The position numbers and the translations under genes were made by a program. A DNA stretch of 64,000 bases from Flavobacterium aquidurense (GTDB taxonomy: Bacteria; Bacteroidota; Bacteroidia; Flavobacteriales; Flavobacteriaceae), in assembly GCA_900107365.1 (NCBI GenBank), contig FNPS01000001.1, forward strand, positions 434,001 through 498,000, written 5' to 3'. Within the stretch, counting starts at the first letter, position 1. The number at the start of each line of letters is the position of its first letter. Shown piece by piece: positions 17,038-25,929 of this stretch. The notes below the pieces were generated by a model that was not told the origin of the DNA, did not search any database, and worked only from the letters and a program-made list of their open reading frames with translations.

Positions 17038-18381
17038 ATGAAAAAAGCTTTACTCTTACTCGTATTTATTGTAATTACTTCATGCTATCAGGAAACCTCT
17101 ATAGCCGTAGAAGGTGATTTTAAGACCTCATATGTAAATGGTGACGAGTCAATTCCTGTCATCATTAAAATAGATAGTAAAATTACGGGAGCTGATACCT
17201 ACGAATGGACATTTGAAGGAGGAAGTCCAAGTACTTCGAATTTAAAAAATCCAGGAGAGATTCTGTATGATAAACAGGGAACTTATATAATAAAACTAAG
17301 AGCATCAAATGCTGATGGCGAGAGTAAAGAAGTTAGTAATACGGTTGTAATTAGAGAAGGAATCAATATTGATTTTACGCATGAAATAATTAAAAGTAAT
17401 TATTCTCCGGTTGAAGCTATTTTGACCAATAATACTCTTGGAGAGGGACTCACTTTTAAATGGGATTTTCATGACGGAATGCCATCGACTTTTACAGGAA
17501 AAACACCTCCAAATGTTGTTTTTACAAGTCCTGGAGAACATGCAATTGCTCTGACGGTTTCTAATGGTTTTGAATCTCAAAAAATAATTAAAACGATAAA
17601 TGTTGAGCCAATTTTAGTAAGTAGGTTTATGTATGAACCAAAGTTTGAAAATGATGATTATGAGGCTCCTGTTACCATTAATTTTATCAATAAATCGATT
17701 AGTGCAACAAGTTATAAATGGACTTTTCGGGGAGGAAATCCTGCCACATCAACAGAAGAAAATCCAACAGTTGTTTTTACGAGCGTAGGAATTCATGAAG
17801 TTACTCTTGAAGCATCTAATGATAAAACCAATCAGATTTTTACGTCAACTCTAACAGTACAGCCTGATACAAACCTGCGTATGCTAACCAATATTAAACT
17901 CGGAATAAACACATCACACAATAATAACAATATTGGGGCAATGTTTTCGACTACAACCAGACTAGTTTATAAAGCAAACGAAATCAGTGACCAAAACAGT
18001 GGTTTAATCGATATTGTATTTCAGGGACTTAACAGTAATCTTACTTACAATAAATTCATTTCACCCGATCAGGTAAACAACTATGGTTTTATATCACTCA
18101 AAAATGCACAAAACACCATTTTTGTAAACTCTCAAAACTTATGCAATTGTGGATTAAATTTTACTGAAGCACAGTTTGACGCCATGGTAAATGACAGTCC
18201 GATAAAATCATTGAATATAAGCTATAGTGCAGCAGGAGAACAACAGTTTGGATTTACATATCCAAGAATTATTTTGTTTAAAACACAAGACGGGAAAAAA
18301 GGGGCAATCAAGATTAAAGATATGGTTAAGAATGGAGCGAGTTCATATATTTTATGCGACATCAAAGTACAAAAACAATAA
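17038..18381 (+). CDS. PKD-domain lipoprotein
   Basis: A 447-aa protein with a lipoprotein signal MKKALLLLVFIVITSC (Cys16). Three PKD-like modules follow at about 25-105, 110-190 and 195-278, each with the Trp core and GGxPxTSxxxNP...G.H..L.ASN pattern (EWTFEGGSPSTS, KWDFHDGMPSTF, KWTFRGGNPATS). Residues 280-447 form another beta domain, with NLCNCGLNFTEAQFDAM near residue 370. PKD modules mediate protein or glycan contacts at the surface. The beta-barrel gene starts 17 bases downstream, so the two are probably co-transcribed and may form an outer-membrane pair. Confidence 0.82.
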   Translation: MKKALLLLVFIVITSCYQETSIAVEGDFKTSYVNGDESIPVIIKIDSKITGADTYEWTFEGGSPSTSNLKNPGEILYDKQGTYIIKLRASNADGESKEVSNTVVIREGINIDFTHEIIKSNYSPVEAILTNNTLGEGLTFKWDFHDGMPSTFTGKTPPNVVFTSPGEHAIALTVSNGFESQKIIKTINVEPILVSRFMYEPKFENDDYEAPVTINFINKSISATSYKWTFRGGNPATSTEENPTVVFTSVGIHEVTLEASNDKTNQIFTSTLTVQPDTNLRMLTNIKLGINTSHNNNNIGAMFSTTTRLVYKANEISDQNSGLIDIVFQGLNSNLTYNKFISPDQVNNYGFISLKNAQNTIFVNSQNLCNCGLNFTEAQFDAMVNDSPIKSLNISYSAAGEQQFGFTYPRIILFKTQDGKKGAIKIKDMVKNGASSYILCDIKVQKQ

Positions 18382-18398
18382 AGAGGGAGAATTAATTA

Positions 18399-20105
18399 AT
18401 GAAAATAAATAATAAAAGTCGTTGGTTTAAACTCCTTGTTGTTTTGATACTTTTAATAACTAAAAATGCTTATTCGCAAAATGTCGATTTAGAAAATTTC
18501 TACAAGCATGACTTTAAAGTAACGGGCGGTGTAAATGCAAACATGATATTTTATAATTCGAACCAGCAAAATTCGCGTGAGCCTTTTAATTATCTGCTTT
18601 CAGGTAATTTGAATATCAGTGCTTTCAGTTTTAATATTCCAATATTTTACAGCATAACCAATCAGGGAAATAATCTAGGCTATACAGCGCCATTTGACTT
18701 CAACAGATTTTGTATTATGCCAAAATACAAATGGGTAAAAGCCTATATAGGCAATGCAAGTATGACTTTTTCGCCTTACACGTTAAACGGAATTCCTTTT
18801 AGAGGAGTTGGCTTGGAATTGGCACCACGAAGCCCTTTTAAAATAAGTTTAATGGGAGGACAATTATTAAAAGCAGTATCAGAAGAAAATGCTTTAGGAG
18901 GAGTTCCGGTTTACGAACGATTTGGCTATGGTATAAAAACAAGCTTTGAAAAAGAAAGATATAAAATAGGCTGGATTGGATTTTATGCCAAAGACAGAGA
19001 AAGTTCACTTGCTTATACAGGAAATGATAATGGAGTAACACCAAAAGAGAACTTTGTAAACAGCCTGCTCTTAAGTACTTCAATTCTAAAAGACATGACC
19101 TTCAATGTCGAATATGCACTTTCTGTTGTAACAGACGATACCCGCGCAGAAAGTATTAAGGGAGGAGGTTTTAGAGACCGGCTTTTTTCGGCGAAAGAAA
19201 GTACCGCTTTCCTCAATGCATTAAATGTAAATTTTGATTATAACATACAAAAAACAAGACTTGGATTAACATACGAGCGTATAGATCCCAATTATAACAC
19301 TTTGGGAGCAATGTATTTTAATAATGATTTAGAAAATATTGCACTGCGTCTTTCAAGACCTTTTTATAATGAGAATATCAATGTTTCGGCAAGCTTAGGA
19401 TATCAAAGAGATGATCTGGCACGCGAGAAAAAGCAAAATACCAAGCGTGTAGTAGGTTCCATCAATATGAATTATAAAATTACAGATCAGCTTAATTTTA
19501 CAGGAAGCTATTCTAATTTTTCAACCTATACCAATAAAAAACTCGATCAATTTGAACTTATTAATAATCCAAATATCGTAGCAGCCGATACTTTAGATTA
19601 CACGCAATTATCTCAAAATGCAAACTTAAACTTTAGTTATGCTTTTGGAGAAAAGAATAACCAAAATATGAATTTCAATTACAGTATTGCAGGTCAGGCC
19701 AACGAACAGGGGGGAATAATAAGAAAAGGACAGGCGAGTACCGTGCAGAATTATAATTTGGGGCATACTATAAACATTCTTGGAATAAAAACAGCATTAA
19801 TCAGCACCCTGAATTACACTAATAATCAAGCAGGGTTATTTGATAATTCATCTTTGGGAGCTTCCGTAGCGGTTTCTAAAAAATTATTAAAAGAAAAATT
19901 AAACTCCAATTTTGGAGTGTTGTATAATAATACCCAAAGCGATGTAGATACAAGTTCAGTTTTCGGAATAAAATTTAATAACAGTTATACAGTAATGAAA
20001 AAACACAATTTTGCATTATCAATGATATCTATGTTTAGGAGCTCAACCAATAAGCCTTCGAATAATGACATCATGCTGAATTTTAACTATGGTTACAGCT
20101 TTTAG
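18399..20105 (+). CDS. Outer-membrane beta-barrel protein
   Basis: A 568-aa protein with a Sec signal ending AYSQ near residue 27. The body consists of alternating amphipathic strands with aromatic girdles (FSFNIPIFYSITNQG, RYKIGWIGFYAKD, LNFSYAFGEKN) and ends in YGYSF, a C-terminal Phe typical of outer-membrane barrels. There is no plug or carboxypeptidase-like domain, so it is not a TonB receptor. It follows the PKD lipoprotein at 17 bases with a GAGGGAGA-like ribosome site and precedes the 1564-aa protein by 69 bases. A pore, anchor or assembly role for its giant neighbours is inferred from context only. Confidence 0.8.
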   Translation: MKINNKSRWFKLLVVLILLITKNAYSQNVDLENFYKHDFKVTGGVNANMIFYNSNQQNSREPFNYLLSGNLNISAFSFNIPIFYSITNQGNNLGYTAPFDFNRFCIMPKYKWVKAYIGNASMTFSPYTLNGIPFRGVGLELAPRSPFKISLMGGQLLKAVSEENALGGVPVYERFGYGIKTSFEKERYKIGWIGFYAKDRESSLAYTGNDNGVTPKENFVNSLLLSTSILKDMTFNVEYALSVVTDDTRAESIKGGGFRDRLFSAKESTAFLNALNVNFDYNIQKTRLGLTYERIDPNYNTLGAMYFNNDLENIALRLSRPFYNENINVSASLGYQRDDLAREKKQNTKRVVGSINMNYKITDQLNFTGSYSNFSTYTNKKLDQFELINNPNIVAADTLDYTQLSQNANLNFSYAFGEKNNQNMNFNYSIAGQANEQGGIIRKGQASTVQNYNLGHTINILGIKTALISTLNYTNNQAGLFDNSSLGASVAVSKKLLKEKLNSNFGVLYNNTQSDVDTSSVFGIKFNNSYTVMKKHNFALSMISMFRSSTNKPSNNDIMLNFNYGYSF

Positions 20106-20174
20106 AAGAAGGGATACCTTAAATATAAAAACGTATTGAAATTCAGTTTTCAATTTATATATAGATTATTTACT

Positions 20175-23100
20175 ATGAAGAAGTTTTACAAAATACATTT
20201 ATCAACACTATTTTTACTGCTTACGATTTTTAATTCCTATGGACAAGATATAGCACCGCCTGCCGAAATAAATGCAGCGGCCAGTTCAATAGAAAAAATA
20301 GCTGCATCAGATCGCTGGGTAGATAAATTTTCAAATCAGGATTTGGTAGAATTGCCCGTTGGGATCAGAAATACAGTAAACAATGTTCAGTATTCAATCG
20401 GGATTACAAAAGCTGTTTTCTCTCCGGAATACACTACTTTAACAGTGTTCTGCAGGGTAGATATTCCTCAAAAAGACACAAAAAATGGTCAACCTATGCA
20501 GCTTTTTTTTGGTGCAGATAATGTGAAGCTTTCTCATCAGGGAGGGATTATAGGCGAAGCCAAATTGGTTCTATTAGGAAATGTTGATATTCCGTTTAGT
20601 GATAATAAATGGCAATTGTCCTTATATGGTGGTTTTGATATGGCAACAGGAAATGTAAATGATGATTTGACATATGTAAAAATTGACTGCGATGGATTTA
20701 AAGAAATGAGAGTTTCAGGAGCTGTAGAATTTTCCCGAGATTTGATATTGCCAATTGACCAGAAAACCAAAACTGTTGATGAAGCAAAAACAACTATAGC
20801 TAAAACTTATTATAACGGAAAAACAATTCAAATTCCCAATCGTGTAAGAGGGGAATTTAGTTTTACGGCAAGTGACTGGAATGATATTTTAGTAAATGTA
20901 AGTCTGCAACCTTTTGTATTAAAAGACAAAAGAAATGGAAAAGATTTTGATGGAAATTTTCAATTTTTGATAAGTAATGCAGTTTTGGATTTAAGTGATT
21001 TAAAAAATGATCCAAGTGTGATTTTTCCAGACTATTATTCTAAAAATGCACTTTTAACACCAAGTGAGCAAGCATGGAAAGGAGTTTTTATTCAGGCTTT
21101 TGAAGTTGGCCTGCCAAAAGAATTTCAAACCACAGATACAGCAGCAAATAAGGAAAGACTTTATGTAGGAGCCCAAAATCTTATTATAGATAAATATGGA
21201 GTATCGGGAACTTTTTATGCAGATAATGTTTTTCCGCTTGATAAAGGTATTACAAGTCAGGAAAAATCATGGGCTTATTCTTTAGATCATATTGATGTTA
21301 CTATAGCCGCTAATACTTTTGTAAAAGCAAATTTAAGAGGTGAAATACTTTTGCCTATAAGCAAAGCATCTCCAGAAAAGAAAGAAACGCCAAAAGAACC
21401 AATAGCAAGTACAGGAGAAAATAAGCCAGTGACAACAGATTCGCCCGCAAAACAACCTCAAACCAAGAGAGCCGGATTATTATATAATGGATTTATTTCA
21501 ATGGAAGAACAGCAATTGGTTGTTGTTACAAAAGACTCGATCGCCTTTGATATTTGGAAAGCAAGAGCGTTGTTGCTGCCCAATAGTTCTATTGAATTAA
21601 AATTAGTAAAAGGAAAGTTTCTTCCCAAGGCCAATCTAAACGGAATAGTTTCTTTTGGAACCAATAAAACGGCTACGGACGATCATGAAGTAGAAGGGAA
21701 ACAAACAGTTGATTTTAAAGGGATCTCTTTTGAGAATTTGCAATTGCAGACGGTATCTCCTATTATTTCTGTTCGAAACATGGGCTATAAAGGCATGGTT
21801 TCCTTTGGTAATTTCCCTGTTTCGATTGGCAACATAAATGTCGCCATTAACGAAAATGATTCCAGAATCGATTTTGATTTAGGAATAAATTTAATGGATG
21901 GAACCAGCGGTGCAGGAGCGACAGCACGAGTAGGAATTCTCGGTAAAATGTATGATGATGGCTACAGACAGCGAAGCAAGTACAATGGGCTAGATGTTTC
22001 GGCTATCAGTATAGATTGTGAATTTAGTTCATTAAAAATGAAGGGCAGTCTTATATTAATGGAAAAAGACCCTGTTTATGGCGATGGTTTTAATGCAGAT
22101 TTAGATGTCGATGTTGCTGTTGTTAATGTAAAGGCGAAGGCTATTTTTGGACGTACGAGTTTTAGATATTGGTATTTTGATGCAGCTGCAAAATTGCATA
22201 GTGCTCCCGCGCCTTTTATGATTAATGGTTTTGGAGGTGGTGCCTATTATAAAATGCGCAGAAATGAAGATATCGCTATTGCTGATTTCTCTCCTTCAGG
22301 ATTGAGTTATACACCGGATGAGAAAATAAATTTAGGGGTTAAGGCCTTAGTTTATTTTTTTGCCGGTTCGGAGAAAGTTTGTAATGGTGAAGCCGGATTT
22401 GAAATAGCCTTTAACTCAAAAGGAGGAGTAAACAGGCTAGCGATTTTTGGTAAAGCAAAAGTCATGGCAGAAATAAAAGGGCTCAAAGATATCGGTACTT
22501 TAGTGGAAAAAGTGAAATCAAATTTAGCGGCAAAGAAGAGTTTACTTAATTTGAGCGCAGGTGATATAATAGGGTCTTTTGTCAGTAACTATCTTCCGAA
22601 GGCAAAAGAAGCAATCCCAGAAGCCTTGACAGATTCAATAGGAATAAAAATGATAGCAGCGATAGAATTTGATTTTCAAAATAATTCATTGCATGGTACA
22701 ATGGATACTTATATCAATACGCCTAAAAACTTTTTATCAGGTACAGGGCCGGGAGGGAGAGCTGTTTGGGCCGTTTTACATAAAGATCCAAAAGACTGGT
22801 ATCTGTATATTGGAACTCCGGATGATCGCTGCGGAGTAAAGATGGGAGTAGCGGGCATGTTTTTAAAAACAACAAGTTATTTTATGGCCGGAACATCTCT
22901 TCCCGGAAGTCCGCCCCCTCCGCCAATCGTAGCACAGATTCTTGGTGTCGATGCCAAAGATTTGAATTATATGCGTAACGAAAATGAATTGGCAAATGGA
23001 GGAGGATTTGCCTTTGGCGGAAATCTGGATTTTGATACAGGAGATTTAAGTTTTTTATTATTTTACGCTCGTTTTCAAGCAGGAATGGGATTTGATATCA

Positions 23101-24869
23101 TGCTGAAAGATTATCAAGAAGCACGATGCTCAAATACAGGAGAGCAAGTAGGTATCAATGGCTGGTATGCCAATGGTCAATCTTACGCTTATCTTCAAGG
23201 GCAATTAGGAATAAGAGTTAAATTGGCATTCTTAAAGTTTAAAGTGCCAATTATTTCTGGTGGTGCTGCCGTTTTATTACAGGCAAAACTACCAAATCCT
23301 GTTTGGATGCGCGGTTATGTTGGAGGCAATATGAATATTCTGGGAGGTTTGATAAAGGGTAAATTTCGTTTTAAATTGGAAATAGGCGAAGAATGTCAAT
23401 TTGAAAATGCATCACCATTAGGAGGGATTAAATTGATTACAGATGTAACTCCAAAACAAAGTTCATCTGATGTAGATGTCTTTGCTGTTCCACAAGCGGC
23501 TTTCTCACTGAAGGTAAATGAAGCATTTGTAATTCCTGAGGATACTGGAGATGTTACGTACAAAGTTATATTAGAAAAATTCAAAGTTTTTGATGGTATA
23601 ACAGAAATTCCTGGTGCTTTTGAATGGGGTTTAATGAAAGACAAAGTAAATTTTGTTTCCACCGATATTCTACCTCCTGATAAAGAACTGAAAGTTCAGG
23701 TTGAGGTTAGTTTTCAAAAGATGATAAATGGTGTTTTTCAGCCAATAAAAGTCGATGGAAAAATAGCTACGGAATATGAAGAAAGAGTATTTACAACCGG
23801 TGGAGCTCCAAATTACATACCTCTTAACAACATACAATATTCCTATCCAGTTGTTGATCAAAAATATTTTCTGGAAGAAGAATATCCTAAAGGTTATATT
23901 CAACTTAAACGTGGGCAGGATTATTTATTTAATGATGCAAATTGGGAAACAGGTATAAAGATTAATGAAATTGGAAATTCTAACGCAAAAACTGTAGTTT
24001 TTAATTATGATACAAGTTCAAATGAAGTTTATTATGATTTACCTAACATCAGCCAGGAGAAGAAATATAATTTGTCAATATTAAGCAATTTGAAACAAGC
24101 TCCACAAAGAGGTTCTTCATCAACTATAACGACTAATACAATTAAAGATGACGGAAATGATATACTGATAAAAGAAAATCAAGCTGAAGAATTATCGAAA
24201 GCCGAGGGGAGTATTGAACGTTTGTCTTACGCATTTAATACTAGTAAATATAAAACTTTCACTTCGAAGATGAATTCAATTAATACTCAAAACTATAATT
24301 TCGGGGTTTTATATTCAGATGTTATTTATTTGACCACTACTATCTCCAGTCAGGAAGCATTTGACTTGGTTGATCTTCAAGGGATAAATTATAGTGGTGA
24401 TAAAGCATTAATTAGCGCCCAAGCAAAATTAAATGATGAATATTATGCTACAGATATTTTTCCATATTTATACAGAGATTATCCTTTAAACGGTAATTTT
24501 TCTATATCTAATAGAGATATAGAGGAGTTGGGAGTTATTCCTGTAAAAGCGATTCCACTTAATGCATTTTACATGACTAGTATTGAAAATAATGTCAATC
24601 AATCATGGACAAAAGCAAATTTTCCTTTTAAGTATAATATGCCATTACTTTATAAACAAGACTGGGTTGATTTAAATAATCAAATCATTAACGCTTACAT
24701 TAATGATGAACCTAATGCAGAATCAATTGCAAAGCGCTTTTTAAATAGTAATTATCTATTCATGCGTTATGGAAATTATGAAATAGTTGTAAAATATAAT
24801 TTACCTGGAAATAAGCAATCAAATGATTTTACCTACAAGTATAAAAACACTAATAAATTTAGATTGTAG
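20175..24869 (+). CDS. Giant exported protein of unknown function (1564 aa)
   Basis: The start is set at ATG 20175 (MKKFYKIHLSTLFLLLTIFN, then SYGQ), a good Sec signal; the earlier frame opens with a weak TTG at 20136. Residues 25-1090 look beta-rich and repetitive (strands such as GLSYTPDEKINLGVKALVYFF and GGGFAFGGNLDFDTGDLSFLL), with a Pro/Lys-rich linker near 400-425 (EKKETPKEP...KQPQTK) and a proline run SPPPPP near 910. Residues 1100-1240 contain Ig-like strands (AFSLKVNEAFVIPED). From about 1240 the sequence turns more AT-rich and Asn/Tyr-rich to the end. No enzyme motif and no T9SS sorting domain was recognised. A conserved front with an AT-rich tail followed by a lipoprotein gene echoes the toxin-like gene at 8691, but no toxin fold is visible. 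Confidence 0.7.
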   Translation: MKKFYKIHLSTLFLLLTIFNSYGQDIAPPAEINAAASSIEKIAASDRWVDKFSNQDLVELPVGIRNTVNNVQYSIGITKAVFSPEYTTLTVFCRVDIPQKDTKNGQPMQLFFGADNVKLSHQGGIIGEAKLVLLGNVDIPFSDNKWQLSLYGGFDMATGNVNDDLTYVKIDCDGFKEMRVSGAVEFSRDLILPIDQKTKTVDEAKTTIAKTYYNGKTIQIPNRVRGEFSFTASDWNDILVNVSLQPFVLKDKRNGKDFDGNFQFLISNAVLDLSDLKNDPSVIFPDYYSKNALLTPSEQAWKGVFIQAFEVGLPKEFQTTDTAANKERLYVGAQNLIIDKYGVSGTFYADNVFPLDKGITSQEKSWAYSLDHIDVTIAANTFVKANLRGEILLPISKASPEKKETPKEPIASTGENKPVTTDSPAKQPQTKRAGLLYNGFISMEEQQLVVVTKDSIAFDIWKARALLLPNSSIELKLVKGKFLPKANLNGIVSFGTNKTATDDHEVEGKQTVDFKGISFENLQLQTVSPIISVRNMGYKGMVSFGNFPVSIGNINVAINENDSRIDFDLGINLMDGTSGAGATARVGILGKMYDDGYRQRSKYNGLDVSAISIDCEFSSLKMKGSLILMEKDPVYGDGFNADLDVDVAVVNVKAKAIFGRTSFRYWYFDAAAKLHSAPAPFMINGFGGGAYYKMRRNEDIAIADFSPSGLSYTPDEKINLGVKALVYFFAGSEKVCNGEAGFEIAFNSKGGVNRLAIFGKAKVMAEIKGLKDIGTLVEKVKSNLAAKKSLLNLSAGDIIGSFVSNYLPKAKEAIPEALTDSIGIKMIAAIEFDFQNNSLHGTMDTYINTPKNFLSGTGPGGRAVWAVLHKDPKDWYLYIGTPDDRCGVKMGVAGMFLKTTSYFMAGTSLPGSPPPPPIVAQILGVDAKDLNYMRNENELANGGGFAFGGNLDFDTGDLSFLLFYARFQAGMGFDIMLKDYQEARCSNTGEQVGINGWYANGQSYAYLQGQLGIRVKLAFLKFKVPIISGGAAVLLQAKLPNPVWMRGYVGGNMNILGGLIKGKFRFKLEIGEECQFENASPLGGIKLITDVTPKQSSSDVDVFAVPQAAFSLKVNEAFVIPEDTGDVTYKVILEKFKVFDGITEIPGAFEWGLMKDKVNFVSTDILPPDKELKVQVEVSFQKMINGVFQPIKVDGKIATEYEERVFTTGGAPNYIPLNNIQYSYPVVDQKYFLEEEYPKGYIQLKRGQDYLFNDANWETGIKINEIGNSNAKTVVFNYDTSSNEVYYDLPNISQEKKYNLSILSNLKQAPQRGSSSTITTNTIKDDGNDILIKENQAEELSKAEGSIERLSYAFNTSKYKTFTSKMNSINTQNYNFGVLYSDVIYLTTTISSQEAFDLVDLQGINYSGDKALISAQAKLNDEYYATDIFPYLYRDYPLNGNFSISNRDIEELGVIPVKAIPLNAFYMTSIENNVNQSWTKANFPFKYNMPLLYKQDWVDLNNQIINAYINDEPNAESIAKRFLNSNYLFMRYGNYEIVVKYNLPGNKQSNDFTYKYKNTNKFRL

Positions 24870-24906
24870 TAAAAAAGTTTTAAATATATTCAGAAATGTA
24901 AGGCAA

Positions 24907-25235
24907 ATGAAATTCAATTTATTTTTATAGTTTTATTATTTTATAGTTGTAATACAACTGAGTTTTGTGGTCATGTCTATGATTATGATACTGAAAGACC
25001 TATAAAAAATGTTTTTGTAAGGATAAATGATGATATTACCAAAACAGATAGTACGGGATATTTTTTTGTTAACGTAAAATCAAATTCAATAATTGAGATA
25101 TTTTTAAAAAGGGAAGGTTATGCAAGTAAAAAAATATTTAGAAATCCAAATTCTTCAGGAAAATTTTCCAAAACAAGCTTAAAAGAGAATGTAATTTATT
25201 TATATAATAATGAAAGCGATTTTTATAATAAGTGA
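24907..25235 (+). pseudogene. Small lipoprotein with carboxypeptidase-regulatory-like domain, frameshifted in the signal peptide
   Basis: ATG 24907 gives only MKFNLFL before TAG. Adding one T to the run 24922-24926 restores a lipoprotein signal, MKFNLFFIVLLFYSC, and a frame to the TGA at 25233-25235, about 109 aa. The mature part (EFCGHVYDYDTERPIKNVFV, then INDDITKTDSTGYFFVNV) matches the CarboxypepD_reg-like fold: G.V.D..T..PI..V.V...T.T.G.F...V. The downstream coding frame has no other start codon. It lies 37 bases after the 1564-aa gene, in the same relative place as the candidate immunity lipoprotein after the hydrolase gene. Confidence 0.75.
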
Positions 25236-25271
25236 TTAGCTGTTTAAATAAAATTATCTTTTGATAAGATA

Positions 25272-25302
25272 AATACCCCCAAGTATACAAGCTGGGGGTA
25301 TT
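25272..25302. terminator. Bidirectional hairpin between convergent genes
   Basis: The stem AATACCCCC / GGGGGTATT (25272-25280 with 25294-25302) closes a 13-base loop and touches the stop codon of the minus-strand exonuclease. T residues flank it only weakly. Confidence 0.6.
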
Positions 25303-25927
25303 ATTTAAACAAAGAATTCAAATTAATCTCTTTCTTTTCTCGAAGTTTTTTTACAATTTTCAAAAAGGCAATGGCAGTTATGTAAGCATCTCCCAAAGCG
25401 GTATGCCTGTCTTTTTTAGAAATATCAAATTTATCGGCAAGATCGTCAAGGGTATAATGATCCTTTCTTTCAAACAAATGAGATTTTATTAAAGTCTTTT
25501 TATACAAAAAAGCAGTGTCTAAACTGTGATTTTTCAATTCGGGTAAACCATTTCTTTCTAATGCCTTATTGATCATTGTAACATCAAAAACAGTATGATG
25601 TGCGATAATAATGGAATCTCCTAAAAAAGCTAAAAATTGCTGTAAAGCCTCTAGTTCACCAGGACGTTTTAAAACAAATGCTTTTAGAATACCATGAATC
25701 TGGGCTGTCGATTTATCATAATGATCTTGTTCAATATAAACTTCAAAACTATTCTGAATAGCTATAATTCCATTTTGTAAAACAAGTGCACCAATGCATA
25801 AAATGCGGTCATTTTCATAATCGAATCCAGTAGTTTCAGTATCTAAAACAACAAAACGAGTTTCTTCGATAGTAAGATTTTCATCAAAGAGATTTTCTTC
25901 TTTTTTCCAGAAATTAAATAAACTCAT
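25301..25927 (-). CDS. DnaQ-like 3'-5' exonuclease
   Basis: A 208-aa protein. The Exo I motif VVLDTETTGFD (residues ~27-37), the Exo II region (IIAHHTVFDVTMINKAL) and the Exo III motif HTALGDAYITA place it in the DEDDh family with DNA polymerase III epsilon. It would remove 3' nucleotides using two metal ions. An N-terminal FWKKEENLFDE segment precedes the fold. It starts two bases after the stop of the CBS/nucleotidyltransferase gene, so the two are co-transcribed; this pairing is common in bacteria. It is probably a repair or RNA-processing exonuclease rather than the replicative proofreader. Confidence 0.88.
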   Translation of the reverse strand: MSLFNFWKKEENLFDENLTIEETRFVVLDTETTGFDYENDRILCIGALVLQNGIIAIQNSFEVYIEQDHYDKSTAQIHGILKAFVLKRPGELEALQQFLAFLGDSIIIAHHTVFDVTMINKALERNGLPELKNHSLDTAFLYKKTLIKSHLFERKDHYTLDDLADKFDISKKDRHTALGDAYITAIAFLKIVKKLREKKEINLNSLFK

Positions 25928-25929
25928 AC

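Noticed and set aside
20136..20174. TTG start for the 1564-aa protein
   Set aside because: ATG 20175 begins a standard signal peptide; the 13 extra residues do not.
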